Source: Gnetum montanum
Lineage: Eukaryota; Streptophyta; Gnetopsida; Gnetales; Gnetaceae
Direction of reading: 5' to 3'
Assembly: GCA_015680685.1 (NCBI GenBank)
Contig: MNCI01005936.1
Coordinates: 864,350-913,692 of the forward strand
Length of the DNA stretch: 49,343 bases
Shown piece after piece: positions 1 to 11,192 of this stretch. The first letter of the stretch is position 1; every line of letters starts with the position of its first letter. A program made the translations under genes and the position numbers. The notes below the pieces were generated by a model. That model was not told the DNA's origin, did no database searches, and saw only the letters and a list, made by a program, of their open reading frames with translations.

Positions 1-1491
1 GCTTTGACATGTTTAAGGTCTTCAATCAAATCATACTCTCCATCACCAATGAAGCTTGATCTCTTTATCCATTTATTAAAAGACTGATTTGGAGTGCTTT
101 GCTCCACTTGATTGTCTTTACCTTTATTTCCTATCTCTTCTATTTGGCTCAAAAGCTTTTATCTTAGTAGATGGATCTGTAATAACCTTTGGGGGTCTAG
201 AAGTAGTTAATCTTTCCTTAGATCGAAGACGATATCCATTTTCCTCATTGTTATTACATTCTTCATTTGATGAAAAATCTTCTTCAAAACTTGATAGAGA
301 AGAAGTATCGCTAGATCCATTGCTAGAAGATTTACTTGCATAATGAACACTAGATAACTCATTATCAAATTCAATATCAAGAAAGTTGGACATAATAAGA
401 TCACTTTCATCCTCATCTTTTGCTAACTTAGTGTCTTGATGTTTATGCTTTCTATTTTTCCTTTCTTCTTTGATATTCCTTTCTTCCTTAATATTAACTC
501 TTGCCAAAGCTTTTTCAAGCTTTACTATTTTGTTAGACATATCTCTCATTAATTGACCTTTTTCAGATTCTACTCTTTCATGTTCTTGGTCTATCTTAAC
601 ATGAGATAGACCTAGTAAAGTTTTAAATTGAGCAAAATATTGCATAGAAATCATAACTCTTTCTTCTCTTTTTTGAATCGCGATATTTTCTTCAGGATTC
701 AAGTTCAGCTATTTTTCTAACTGTATAGCTTCACTAAAGTAGTCATTTAGTGTAGTTAAGTTTGGAGTTCTCCTTAACCAAATTGAAATGTTGGGGTTGA
801 CAGCCTTAAGGTAAGTTTCCTTAAGCATTTCTTCTGATGGCCTATATTGCCTTTGAAAGAGTCCACAAATTCGTTGAAACTTAATGTTGAAATCTCTAAT
901 TGACTCTTTAACTCCTTGCTTAGCTTGTATCAGCCCACAGTATAGTTGTTGTTGATCTAATTGATTACCAAACTGGGCTAAGAAAAGATTCTTCATGTCA
1001 TCCCAACTTGTAATACTATTACTTGGTAAGTTTGAATACCAAATCTGAGCCATATCCTTTAGATTTGATACAAACAACCTACAAGCTTGATCTTCATGTT
1101 GAATATTTGCATGAGCTAAAGCTAACTCAAACATGTGAATATATTCTTCAGCTAAATAAGCTTTTCCAGGAATAAAAGGCTCAGGCAAATATTTGTAAAC
1201 TACCTTAGGAATATCATTGTAATTTTGAAATCCTAATGGTGTAACTCCTTGCCAAGGATTTGCCATCCTATTCCTTTGAAATGTTGAACTCTTAGACTTT
1301 CTAGATCTTCTCTTACGAATTGATAAACCAGAGATAATGGGTGATCTTCTTGATCTTCTAGTTTTCACTCCACTACTTGTTCCCAATTCAGAAACTTTCT
1401 TTTGTTCTTCTTCTGATGAAGAATCAGTCTTAGAATCTAGAATATCTTTTGAAACTTTGAAACTTTCCAAACTATGAAATTTCTTGGTCAT
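1..1491 (-). pseudogene. gag: Ty3/gypsy gag of family A, partial
   Basis: Gag is the retroelement capsid/nucleocapsid precursor. Reading leftward from the ATG at 1489-1491, the first part is Ser/Lys/Arg-rich. A Retrotrans_gag-type domain follows, with motifs ACRLFVSNLKDMAQIWYSNL, SWDDMKNLFLAQFGN and IRDFNIKFQRICGL. One in-frame TAG (709-711) interrupts it. The same frame then continues to about 124 through a charged coiled-coil-like stretch and an acidic Ser-rich stretch. After a frameshift near 124 the reading frame appears to continue past the left edge. It lies just downstream of a primer binding site and LTR on the same strand, so this is the 5' part of a minus-strand element. Protease and pol would lie left of the window. 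Confident as gag; exact lineage not assigned. Confidence 0.85.
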
Positions 1492-1584
1492 GAACTAAAA
1501 ATAGTATCTAATTCTTAAGCCTTACAAATAATTGTTGATGTGCTAAAAGTATAAGGCTTATGAACCTAGAGGCTTAATTTTCAG

Positions 1585-1601
1585 CCCTCCTTCTAGCGCC
1601 A
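1585..1601 (-). promoter_or_regulatory. Primer binding site of family A element
   Basis: On the minus strand this reads TGGCGCTAGAAGGAGGG. It sits 7 bases inside the LTR edge and upstream of gag, the place where a host tRNA 3' end primes minus-strand DNA synthesis. I do not assign the tRNA species. It differs from the tRNA-Asp type site used by the elements further right, so this is a separate lineage. Confidence 0.7.
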
Positions 1602-1608
1602 AAAGAAC

Positions 1609-2466
1609 TGTTGGCGACCGTTTGGGACGCGACCGCCAACGAGTGTCCTCGAACAGGATTTAGGTGCCTGCTGGTCTCTGGCAACACCAAGGCCCAGATA
1701 CCTCCAAATAAACTCAGTAGTTAATGTGAGTATGTGTGTGTGCTGTTGCGGTGTGCGGTTGTGAAAAATGAAACGATTGCGTTGTGTGTAAACTACAAAT
1801 GACTTATCTTAAAGAGATTCAGCCAACTTTGCCAAGTACTGTGAGTTGTTGAGAGTTCCTATTTTGTTCAATTGCCTATTCTACGCAGTCCTTATAATAC
1901 CTACTTGTAAAAAATAAAATTTTGCAAAAACATTTGAGCACAACTCCACAAATCTACTCCTAATTTTCCCCAGAGAAAGAGATAGTTCCACAAGAAAACT
2001 AGAAATAGTGCAAGATTCGATGAAAATAGACAGAAAAGAAACGAAAGCAGATTTGTGTAGACCTCAAATATTTCAACAAGGTAAAATGACATGAGTAAAC
2101 ACTTNCAAAATACCAAAGATTTTCTGAACCCTCTTGACTACTGAATTGTTCAACGACATGACTACAAGCAGAGGCTCTTTTACAACAATCCCAATAGTGG
2201 TTCCTATACGTTGCACAATAAAAAAATTTACTACTAAAATGCTCTTAAGGCTTTTAAACACAAGCGCTTCTATGGTAAAATTTTAACAAAAAATTTCTAT
2301 CGGGCAACAAAAACAATAAGAGCAATCTAAAAATCCCAGAATTACTTGCCAAGGATGATACTATCTAAACCACTAGCTAAACAATTTAAACAAAATAAAA
2401 AATAAAAAAAAACATAACTCATAGGACTATAACAAAGAGGCTGAAATCTTTCCTTTAGCAAGCCAT
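1609..2466 (-). repeat. 5' LTR of family A, U3 side truncated
   Basis: Begins TGTTGGCGACC next to the PBS and aligns along most of its length with the inverted LTR at 22112-23676. Shared landmarks include CAACACCAAGGCC, GCACAACTC, AAGAAAACTAGAAATAG and CTAAACCACTAGCTAA. Similarity stops near 2466 at TTTAGCAAGCCA, whereas the other copy continues for several hundred bases through its TATA box and U3. This copy has therefore lost its promoter half. It contains one ambiguous base at 2105. The truncation point is by eye. Confidence 0.75.
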
Positions 2467-2631
2467 AAATAATTCCAATAGTTTCATATAATGTTTTACA
2501 ATTATAGCTCTAATAGCTTTTCATTTTTACTTGTTTAAAATTTTTAAGAATATTATTGAAGCCCTTAGTGATTTTATGAACAAGGTGATAATATAATATC
2601 TACCTTGGTATAAACATTGATGGTACCTAAT
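2467..2631. other. AT-rich spacer, nothing recognised
   Basis: Sequence after the break in the family A LTR. No ORF, repeat or homology to the rest of the window was seen. Confidence 0.5.
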
Positions 2632-2870
2632 CTAAAATAATTTATGTGCACTTGCACCCGTATGAAAATGGCTGGAAAAATTTAAATCCAAAACATTAGG
2701 CCCGAATGTGAAGGCGCCAGGCCTGGAACTGCCATCGAATACTTCCAAAATATCCCGCCCTTGCCAAAAATCGTTATCAACCACCACCGCAGAAGAAGGC
2801 TCTACCACTGCATCTGGCATCGTTGCTATGTGATGTTCGGTTGCTGGAGGAGAAAGATCTAGAAAAAAAA
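2632..2870 (-). pseudogene. Possible host-gene exon or captured exon, unknown product
   Basis: On the minus strand an open frame of at least 62 codons (ATG at 2818-2820) runs to a stop at 2632. The open frame extends upstream through LDLSPPATEHHIAT. Just before that lies a polypyrimidine stretch ending CTAG, which resembles a 3' splice site. Within the frame are DNDFWQGRDILEVFDGSS and RPGAFTFGPNVLDL. A possible donor (GGTGCAAGTG) lies near the 3' end. Base composition is richer in G+C than in neighbouring repeats. I recognise no family. It may be one exon of a gene or a gene fragment carried by a transposon; chance is also possible. Confidence 0.25.
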
Positions 2871-3790
2871 TGATGTATTGAACATATGGCCCTGGATATA
2901 GGGTTTCGATTTCCTGAAACTATTTTGTTTTGCCCCAAATTCGCTTAGGGCTTGCATTTTTTGTGTTCCTGCAGATCGTTTTTCAAATTCCTATCGTTGA
3001 TTGCAGAGTCAAGGGCAAACGTATCGTAGATCTGAGCATCAGTGAATAACGGTGTCTAGTGTGGTAGGTTAAGAATGGCCCTGCAACAGCCAAAAAAATC
3101 TTCACACAGTGTGCGCATTGCAGAACACAATGAACGTTGTTGAAGGTGGGTGGATCAATTGCATTTTTATGGAAAAAATTTTAAAACTAAAACGGTTTCT
3201 ATCTTGAAAGCGGCAACGTCCATGTGAGTTCTTCCTCCACCGCCTTTGAATCCACGTCCCTACAAGGTTTTTTCACAACGCACCCAGCAGAGGTACTGTT
3301 GATTTGGGGCCAAAGATAATAGTTGGTTTTGTGTCAAAAATAGAAGCCATTACAGGTCGATAAACCTTAGCACTTTCCTGCGTAAACTACCAACACGATT
3401 CCTTGTGAAAGAACGGGCATTCTTTTGGACTGCTTTTCCATCGGTTGTAGCAATTTCATTCATTTTCTTTAATGCGTACAGTGGCTAGAACTGTTCTTTA
3501 TCATAAAAACATTATTCAAACCTTGCAATGGTGACTTCCATAAGGTTGATTTTAATTTCTCATTGATGCATTCATGAATGGGGTCGGCTTTTTTAATCGA
3601 TAAATCTTTTCAACTCTTTTTCAACCTTCCCTTCACACAGGAGCATGATAAATTTTCCTTTCCTTGGTATCATTATTTGAAAGTGGAAACACTATATCCT
3701 CATTCAACAAATTTCCACATGAACCCTCTGGTATTAAAATATCAATAGGGCACAACCATCATATATATATATATTTGAATATCTTCTATG
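2871..3790. other. Gene-like but unassigned stretch
   Basis: No long ORF. On the minus strand it holds a GAAACCCTATATCC motif like plant 5' leaders, a short frame starting MQALSEFGAKQNSF, and TTTTTTGGCTGTTGCAG, which resembles a splice acceptor. Composition is more balanced than in the surrounding LTR elements. These are weak hints of a former gene on the minus strand, continuous with the possible exon to its left. Nothing firmer can be said. Confidence 0.2.
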
Positions 3791-3819
3791 GCTTATCATA
3801 TTTTATCACCTTTGTTGTT

Positions 3820-4640
3820 CCATGAAATGGCTAAATGTGCCAACAGAAGTATGTCCAAGTCTCTTATGCATAGCTTGTCTTATTATTCTAGTCTTAAGAT
3901 TAATTTTTGTTTAGTTTTTAGGCTTTCTTCAATTGTTTATGCTACTTCTTTGTTGTTGATATCATAAGTTTTTGGTTCCATCTTGGTGTTTTTTCTTCCT
4001 TGAAGATCAAAATATTCACACTTCAAACAATAAATCTAGTTGCTGAAACGTTGAATGCTAATGAATTTCTCTATGTTAGGTTAGGTTATGATACACATGT
4101 TATTTGTAGAGCTTACATTAATACCTTTGCTAGAGATTTGGCCAACTAAAAGAAAAGGATTGGAAAGGTTGGGAACATAGTAGACTTGGATAATGGTAAT
4201 GATCTTATTATTTGGAAGTCTAATGATGCAATCTTCAATTTTGAAGTAGTAGATTTCCTTGGTATGCTGATTAGATAGGTATGCTTGCTTAGTTATGTTG
4301 GTTTTTTCCCTTACTTTCAAGATCTAAATGTCTCTTATTTGTGCCACTAATTCATTGAAATTTATTATATTTAGATATCTTGAAATTAAATTTTTCTCCA
4401 TGGTATTCTCAAATCTAGGGTTTATAGAGAGGGCTTGGATAATTTTCTATACTTTTAAAGGTTAGAATATCCACAACCATACTCATCTATCCTTCTGATG
4501 CTAATATATATCCTAGAGAAGAAAGCTTCTATGTCTTCATTTGGTAGAATCTCCAAAGAATAAAACTCTTTTTTGCATAACAAGTACTGCATTTATCTCT
4601 TTTCATGACTTTTCTTATATTCTTATTAGAGAGAGTTCCA
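3820..4640 (-). pseudogene. Ty1/copia gag and pre-integrase remnant
   Basis: Read leftward on the minus strand. First come gag-like pieces in several frames (LPNEDIEAFFSRIY, IRRIDEYGCGYSNL), resembling the copia gag helix region. Next is an open stretch with VYYVPNLSNPFLLVGQISSK, matching the copia pre-integrase pattern 'V.YVP.L..NLLSVGQ'. Finally, in another frame, MHKRLGHTSVGTF matches the copia gag_pre-integrs motif 'WHkRLGH'. The order is correct for copia. Several frameshifts and stops make it dead. No LTR or primer site for it was found. Confidence 0.65.
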
Positions 4641-4989
4641 CATGTCCTTGACACATTGATGGAGCATGAATCTTGATGAGATAATGTTTGACACATTGTT
4701 GAGAATGATAGTGGTTGACAATTTTTTTTTTCTATTTTTATTTTTATATTCTCTTATTTAATTTTTGTTAAGATTTTCAAGTTCATGGATAGTAATAAAT
4801 CCTATTTCAATGATATATCAACAATCATTAATTTCAAGGACCCCTTACATAAATCTAATCTTGAGATTCATTGAAAATTATGGAGCATATGGAAACATCT
4901 TTTAGAGTCATCTTGCTTGAAGAGAAGAAACTCTAGCTTTTATACATATTTTGTGAAAATTCTAAAATAATTTTATATTAAAATAGATG
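4641..4989. other. Unassigned AT-rich stretch
   Basis: Upstream side of the minus-strand copia remnant, where its leader and 5' LTR would be expected. No TGGTATCAGAGC-type primer site was seen on either strand. Nothing else recognised. Confidence 0.4.
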
Positions 4990-5400
4990 ATTTTTATCAA
5001 CCATGACTTGACCATGAGTTATGGTTTGCAATACCATGAGTCATGGTATTACAACATGAGTCATGATGATTATAGAAATAATTTTTTTTCCTAAGATCCC
5101 ATAACTTTTCCATGTGTTTTCGTAAATATCTCTTATATATAATTTTAATAATAATATGAGCATGAGTGGTAGTTAATCCTTTTGTACAACCACAAGGTGA
5201 TCATGAACAATGATTAACAACCACAAGGTAACCATGAATTGTGGTGAGGTTATGGTGTTTTATCATGAGTGAATCATGGATTGTAGTCTAAGTAAAGAAG
5301 ATGTTTGCAATACCATGATTTGTGGTAATTTCATGGCCTAAAACCTACAATACCATGACTAGACCACGATTTGTGATAAAAATGAATTTCAATGATATCT
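4990..5400. repeat. Palindrome-rich block (ACCATGA/TCATGGT)
   Basis: Many short inverted copies of ACCATGA and TCATGGT are interspersed over about 400 bases. One is a near-perfect 21-base palindrome at 5030-5050: arms AATACCATGA and TCATGGTATT around a single G. The style matches the motif arrays in the U3 regions of the LTRs in this window. It may therefore be the U3 of an otherwise unrecognised LTR, but no LTR ends were located. Confidence 0.45.
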
Positions 5401-6369
5401 TGGAATTTATGTGATAGAATTCAATGAACTTTATATAAATGGAATCACCTTGAGAATCTATTCAACTTGGAATAAGAATATTTAAGTTTATCTCAAAGGA
5501 AAAAATCATAGATTATGTTTAAACTTGATGGTGAATTTTGAACTTTAGATTTGGTTGTCCTTGCTAAAGAAAACTTGCAAAAATACGATTTGTAGTGTGA
5601 AAATCAGTGAACTCTAATGAAGACAAGTTAATGGAGATGAAAGCTAAATGTTAATGAAGTATTAGAGTTATAAAGGATGTGGAATGATGTATGATGAAGT
5701 TATTAGATGATTGTGGAGAATTATGAAGGAAAGAAAGAATGCATAAAAAATAAGTGGAATGAGAGATGAAACTTTGGTGAGAAATTTATGTAGTTATTTT
5801 TATTATATTAAAAATAAATCTTTGCAACATCATATGGCCCTTGAATTTATAAAAAAATACTGGGATCATGTTAGGGTTCACTGAAAAGACAATCCTTACT
5901 AGAGATAATGAATAAATAACATTAAAAAATAAAGGATTAGGGTTTAATAAATAGTACATCCACCCATCAATCCAAAAAATAATAAAGTAAACATTCATTC
6001 TTTTATTTTTATATTCTTCTAAGTGATGATCAAATCCTCTTTTGAACAATTTTTCTTCTTACATATCGCACTAGTATTGACACATTGGAGCCAAGATAAT
6101 CAACAAAGTAGATGCCAAAGCTTGTTGGGATGCATTTGTGAAAGAATATCTAAGTAATGCAAGTCAAGTAATTGAAGACAAGAATTGAATTTGAGAACTG
6201 TCACATGGTATGAGGGGAGTCCCTTAATTCCTTTTTTGATAGAATGTATAATATCATTAGGGACTTAGATGCATTTCAAGCTAGTTATAGTGAGGAGAAA
6301 AGAGTCCAAAAAATCATTTAAATCCTGTTTAATCATCCCAAGTACAATTTTATTATTTTGATTCTCATT
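5401..6369. other. Unassigned AT-rich stretch left of element alpha
   Basis: No convincing coding region. A minus-strand frame at 5786-6049 is low in complexity and rich in Phe/Ile/Tyr, so it is taken as chance. No target duplication for element alpha can be checked because its right LTR is truncated. Confidence 0.4.
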
Positions 6370-7196
6370 TGGTGAAACAAGTTATTTCATAGTCTACTAT
6401 ATCATAGCTTTGCATACATCATCATATATACAATGTAGTGGGCCATGGTCACATCTATAAATATCAACCCATCATCGCATCAAAAGAATAATTTTTTGCC
6501 TATACTTGGTGAAATTCTTATAGTTTATTTTTATAAAAGTTAGAGTTAGAGTGAATGCTCATAGTGTGGTGAGTTATAGTTGTACAAAATATTTATTCAA
6601 GTGGATTGTTTTTAGATACAATTCATGAACGACAATAAAGATCAAGATTGTTCTTCATCATTGTAGCATATCACTTAGCATAGATTTATTTTCCATAATG
6701 TTTACTTTTATCAAGTCATTTACTATTCCAATATCTATTATTAAGGAAGAATAAGTATGACTAATTTTGATTCTGAAGTGTAATTTTTTGGTAACCCAAT
6801 AGTGACTTTACTTGATTTGCTCAATAGTGAAGTTACTTGGTTATCCTAGTAACCGTTACATCAGCCTAGGACATGTATGGAAAACTAGGAATAAATTCTT
6901 ATTGCCATAGGATAGAATAGGTTTACATTTCCATTGTACTTAGACTTAGAATCTATAATCATTTCCATCATGCTTATACTTAGTCTTATTAAGAGCTAGC
7001 GAACATTAGTTTGTCATATACCTCACTAAGAGTTAAATCATATGATTTGCACCTCACTAACTCTAAGTGGGAAGACAAAAATAAAAAACTTAACCTTATC
7101 TCACTACTATACTTACATTTTTCATCTATGGATTATGATCTACTCATGTGTGAACACTTGTAACTTTTTAGTGTTAGAATGTCCAACCATTCATCA
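6370..7196 (+). repeat. Alpha 5' LTR
   Basis: Runs from TGGTGAAAC (the 3' LTR has TGATGAAAC) to CATCA, directly followed by a primer site. U3 holds ATATCATAG/CATACATCATCAT repeats. TATAAATA is at 6456-6463, and an AATAAA-type poly(A) signal lies in GACAATAAAGATCAAG near 6643. The R/U5 part (AGTAACC, CTTGGTTATCC, CTCATCA) aligns with the other TGATG...CATCA LTRs in the window. Confidence 0.85.
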
Positions 7197-7197
7197 T

Positions 7198-7215
7198 TGG
7201 CACTGTTGCTAGGAA
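7198..7215 (+). promoter_or_regulatory. Alpha primer binding site, degenerate
   Basis: TGGCACTGTTGCTAGGAA follows the LTR end. It is a mutated form of TGGCGCCGTTGTCGGGGA, the tRNA-Asp complementary site known in the Athila lineage. Confidence 0.75.
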
Positions 7216-7339
7216 TATGTCAATGTTTTCTAGTTAGTTACTTTTACAAAGCTAGTTGTATCAAGCATCACAAAGTATATCTTTCATACTAGAATAATTT
7301 TTTGAAACATACATACTTAAGCATAAAAAAAAACTAAAG

Positions 7340-8455
7340 TGGCTTCTACAACTAAAGTGAAATTTCTATCTATTATTAATCCTAATGAAAGTCATTACAA
7401 AGATTACAATGAAGAAGATTGAAGTGCAATGATGCAAATAGGAATTTCATATGCTCTTATTGACCCTTATTATGGTGATTTTACATTCATTTTTCACTAG
7501 GATGAACAACTCAAATGCAGAGACTTACAGGGAAATATTGTCTTTCTACCTGAATGTTCAACACCATTGATGCTTCAAGCAATCCTCATGAGGTCAAATC
7601 TAGGCCATGTACAATAAGGATATCAAGTTACCAAAACATGAATAGGTCATATCAGCCAACATAGGCTCAAATAAGAAGGCATGCCATTATGAAGGTAAGA
7701 TATGAACAAGATAAAGGAAAGAAAGCACTATAGAAATTTTTCTTGGAAGCAAAAGAAGATGCTTCATTTCAAGTTAAAGAATTCTATCAACCTCATGAAT
7801 CTTATTCCTAGAAACTAGTAATTCATATTGAAGGTCCTATCAAAATAAAGATACATTCAACTCTTGCAAAAATTACTAGAAGAATAAATGAGGAATCCAT
7901 ACATAAGAGGAATTCAAGGCCTAAGGCCTCCAATGGATCTAGAAGAGATGAATCAAGGAGTCACAAAAGAAGAACTAGCTAGCACCATTCTCCAACTCCT
8001 TCATCTTCTTCCTCACATTCATCAATATAATTTGACAAGATGGAATGAAGACCAAGGAATCACAATGGAGAAAGAAGAAGAGATCATGAAAGACATGTCA
8101 ATAGAAGAAGGCATTCTAATGAAGAGGGAGTTGATCATAAAGAAATAGGAAAAATAATTAGATACAAAAGAAGAAAGAATCATGAGCATCAAAGGGATCA
8201 CCACTACAACATATTTGATGAACCTAAAGACTATGAAGAACCCTTGTTAGCCACTCATAGTATGATCAACATCAAGGAAGCAGTGTACATTTCTACTAGG
8301 AATTTAAGAGATAGTTGCATCAAGCAACTTGACATGAATAATATCTCCAAATTTGAAGGAAGATATAATGTAGATTCGCAACACCATCTCCAAGCCTTTC
8401 AAAATTATTGCATCCTACATAATAATGATTAGTAGAAATTAGATTTATTTTTTAG
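7340..8455 (+). pseudogene. gag: Alpha gag, N-terminal half, cut by beta
   Basis: Gag precursor remnant. Visible in different frames are DFTFIFH and DLQGNIVFLPE (matching the N-terminal FTFILHQDEQ and DLEGNIVLPP of epsilon), a charged and His-rich linker, and then MNNISKFEGRYNVDSQHHLQ, the start of the Athila capsid domain. It stops within the block that in epsilon reads ENEWQKLKLFP, exactly where element beta begins. The usual start codon appears lost. Several stops and frameshifts are present. Confidence 0.7.
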
Positions 8456-9257
8456 TGATGAGCCATGAATTGTTGGCTGCGATATCGCACCCATGATATC
8501 GCGTACGCGATATCGCATATGCGATATCATAGCTTGTCTCCTCATCTATAAATAAGAGGTAGGTAGATTTGGTAGGAGGTAGTTTTTTAGTGCTAAGGTA
8601 GGGACATTTTGTCAGTTTTTCCTTTCAACCCTTTTCTCCTAGTGCATGCCCACAGTGTGATGATTGTAATTGTACGACATCCTTATTCAAGTGTGACGTA
8701 CTTGGACACACACATGACCAGAAATGAAGATCAAGATTACTTCATCATTGCAACATCCACTTAGCTTAATTATTTAATTGTTATTGTTAATTACTAATTT
8801 CTTAGTTAATATCTCTCTACCCTTATCTCCTAGTAACGTGGAATGAGAATGACTTAATCACAAGCATTTAAGTGTGACTACTTGGTAACCCAATAGCGTA
8901 CCTGGGCCATGTGCTTGGTAATCCCAGTGGTAGTCATGCATGAGGTCCAATATGTATACTGATGATTAAGGAATGGATGCTCATCCCACTTAGGCTAGTT
9001 TATATTCTCTCTCATCCTCTCTCCTAGCTTAGTTGATATTATTTCCCATCATACCCAGGACTAGCATTAGTGTAGGAATCCATCATACACCTCACTCTGG
9101 ACTAAACCATAAGAAGCTAATACTAGTATAGGTGGGAAGATAGAGAAATACGATCTACGAGTAACCATCTAGATACCAAAACTAGTCCATCTATGGAGTT
9201 TGACCAGAACGTGCTTGAAACTCTTGTATTCATATGGGGGTACCTCGCCACTCATCA
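8456..9257 (+). repeat. Beta 5' LTR
   Basis: TGATGAGCC... to ...CTCATCA. U3 carries an array of GATATC palindromes in CpG-rich context (8478-8530). TATAAATA at 8547-8554. The following R/U5 aligns closely with the 3' copy at 21121. Confidence 0.9.
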
Positions 9258-9258
9258 T

Positions 9259-9276
9259 TGGCACCGTTGTCGGGGA
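9259..9276 (+). promoter_or_regulatory. Beta primer binding site (tRNA-Asp type)
   Basis: TGGCACCGTTGTCGGGGA sits one base inside the LTR. It differs by one base from the gamma copy. Confidence 0.85.
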
Positions 9277-9392
9277 TGGTGCTAGTTATCTAGATTAGTC
9301 ATATCATACAAGGTCATTGTATAGGAATTAATTATATATATTTTAGGAATAAATAATTACAAAAATTCATGTACAAATTCACACATAATTTC

Positions 9393-10199
9393 ACAACCAT
9401 GCCTCTCCTACAAGACTACGATAATGCCACATCTAGTGAGGCAATTCATTGGAGAACCAACAAATTATATGATAATGAATATTGGAGTATGCAATCCAAG
9501 GTGGGGGTTTCTTATAAACATAAACAAAGGAAGCATCATTCCAACACATGAAAGCATAACCTACTTGATGACAATGAACCCCTACTGGCCACTACAAGCC
9601 TAACGTAAATACAAGAGACTATTCGAATCTCCCGTAGGCATCGTAAAAAGAGCCACCTACCCAGGCTCGATTTAAACAACTTTCCCAATTTCTCAAGAGG
9701 CTATGACTTAGATTTGCAACAACATTTACCAGCCTTCTACGATGCCTGTGCATGGAACAACATTGATAACAGTTGGCAAAAACTCAAACTCTTTCCTATG
9801 ACACTCATTGGCCAAGCAAAAGTATGGTATAGATCGTTAAAACCAAATTCAATACAATGTTGGCCAACAATGGTAGAACTATTTAACGAAATATATCAAA
9901 CCTACACAAGAGTGTCAACCTTGAGAAAAAAATCCAAGAGTGGAAAAAAACACAACATGAACCCTTGGACATGGCCTTAGAAAGATATTATGCACTGTTA
10001 AACAACTGTCCAGGCCATAAGTTCTTCAAGGAAAGGCTAATGTACCATATCATTGATGGGCTTCATGGTGAAATAAGAGAGACCCTAGGGATGTATGCCC
10101 AAGGTCAACTATACGAACTATGAACCCATCAATTCTAATAGATTATTAAGTGGGTAACAAAAGAAGAAGCAGAAATGGCTAGATGGGAGAGCATTGAAA
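9393..10199 (+). pseudogene. gag: Beta gag, first part, cut by gamma
   Basis: Starts about MPLLQDYDNATSSEAIHW. The capsid domain is well preserved: LPAFYDACAWNNIDNSWQKL, KVWYRSLKPNSIQCWPTM, ELFNEIYQ. Later frames give the part around LHGEIRETLGMYAQGQL. Gln/Trp-site stops and small frameshifts break it. The gene stops at the gamma insertion and resumes at 17098 with NHKRRNQ-type sequence and the zinc knuckle. Homologous to alpha, gamma and epsilon gag. Confidence 0.75.
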
Positions 10200-10204
10200 A
10201 ACAT
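10200..10204 (+). repeat. Target site duplication of gamma, left copy (AACAT)
   Basis: AACAT directly before the TGATG of the gamma 5' LTR. It is repeated exactly after the CATCA of the 3' LTR at 17093-17097. Five bases is the usual length for Ty3/gypsy integration. Confidence 0.9.
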
Positions 10205-11046
10205 TGATGGGACATGATATCGCGTCCTCACTGTGATATTGCGTACATGATGTATCGTACACGATATTGTGTCTTTCCCATGATATCGCATACGCGATAT
10301 CATAGTCCGCCACCATTTCTATGAATAAGAAGCGGCTCTCCCTTCTTTCTCTATCTAGATCTAGACCCTTAGCAAAAATCTAGTAGTTTTACCTCTCTAG
10401 AGATAGAATAATTTCCATGTGCCCATAGTAGGAACTCCAAAGTGAACGGATCTTTATTCAAGAAAATATTATACCTGAGAACAAGTTTGTGTACGGAAAT
10501 AAAGATGAACTTTTGGATTAACCTTGTAGTGCATGGACAAAGTTAAATAGGACTTTAATTACTATTATTTATTATTAATGTTTAAATGATTTATTAGTTC
10601 ATTAAATCTCTCTCAACCCTTCTCTCATAGTTAAGTCCATTCAGTACGACCACTTCGAGCAAGTGTGTTACGCTTGGTAATCCCAGTAACGAATAGCGTT
10701 TGGTAATCCCAAAAGGTTGCATTAGTTCAGAGTGTGAATGGTAAGTGGGAATGGATACTGATGGTAGGTTAATTTAGAATTAGTTAGTTAAAGTTAGTTA
10801 ATTAGTCTCTTCACCCTTTCCCTCCTAGCATAGGCGATAAAACATAAAAGATATAAAAATCACATACCTCAAACTTGCTTAACCATACAGCCGTGACAAA
10901 TACAAGTAAGCCTAGGAAGATAATGAAAAATTAACCTTAAGTGTTCCATAAGATGTGTCGGTACTTAGTCTACAGAGTTTGACTAGATCGCACGTGTAAT
11001 GCTCGTATTCGTATGGTTGAGTTTAGGGATACCTCACCACTCATCA
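10205..11046 (+). repeat. Gamma 5' LTR
   Basis: TGATGGGAC... to ...CTCATCA. U3 has GATATCGCG, ACACGATATTG and GATATCGCATACGCGATATC motifs (10213-10313). The box is TATGAATA at 10320-10327, mutated relative to the TATAAATA of the 3' LTR. A poly(A)-type AATAAAG is near 10498. About 37 bases longer than the 3' LTR, mostly from one additional palindrome unit. Confidence 0.93.
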
Positions 11047-11047
11047 T

Positions 11048-11065
11048 TGGCGCCGTTGTCGGGGA
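11048..11065 (+). promoter_or_regulatory. Gamma primer binding site, best-preserved copy
   Basis: TGGCGCCGTTGTCGGGGA, nearly the canonical tRNA-Asp complementary site TGGCGCCGTTGCCGGGGA of Athila/Calypso elements. One base inside the LTR edge. Confidence 0.93.
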
Positions 11066-11192
11066 CTAAGTTGTTTGTGTGCTAAGTAGAACATAGGACA
11101 TCATCTACATCATTGGGAAGCTTAGAATAATCCTTAGGATTAATTAGAAGAAAATTTAAACAATAGTCAATAGCACACCGACAAGATAAAAA

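Noticed and set aside
5786-6049. Minus-strand 87-codon ORF
   Set aside because: Low-complexity, hydrophobic composition in AT-rich DNA, no motif, no conservation with other parts of the window.
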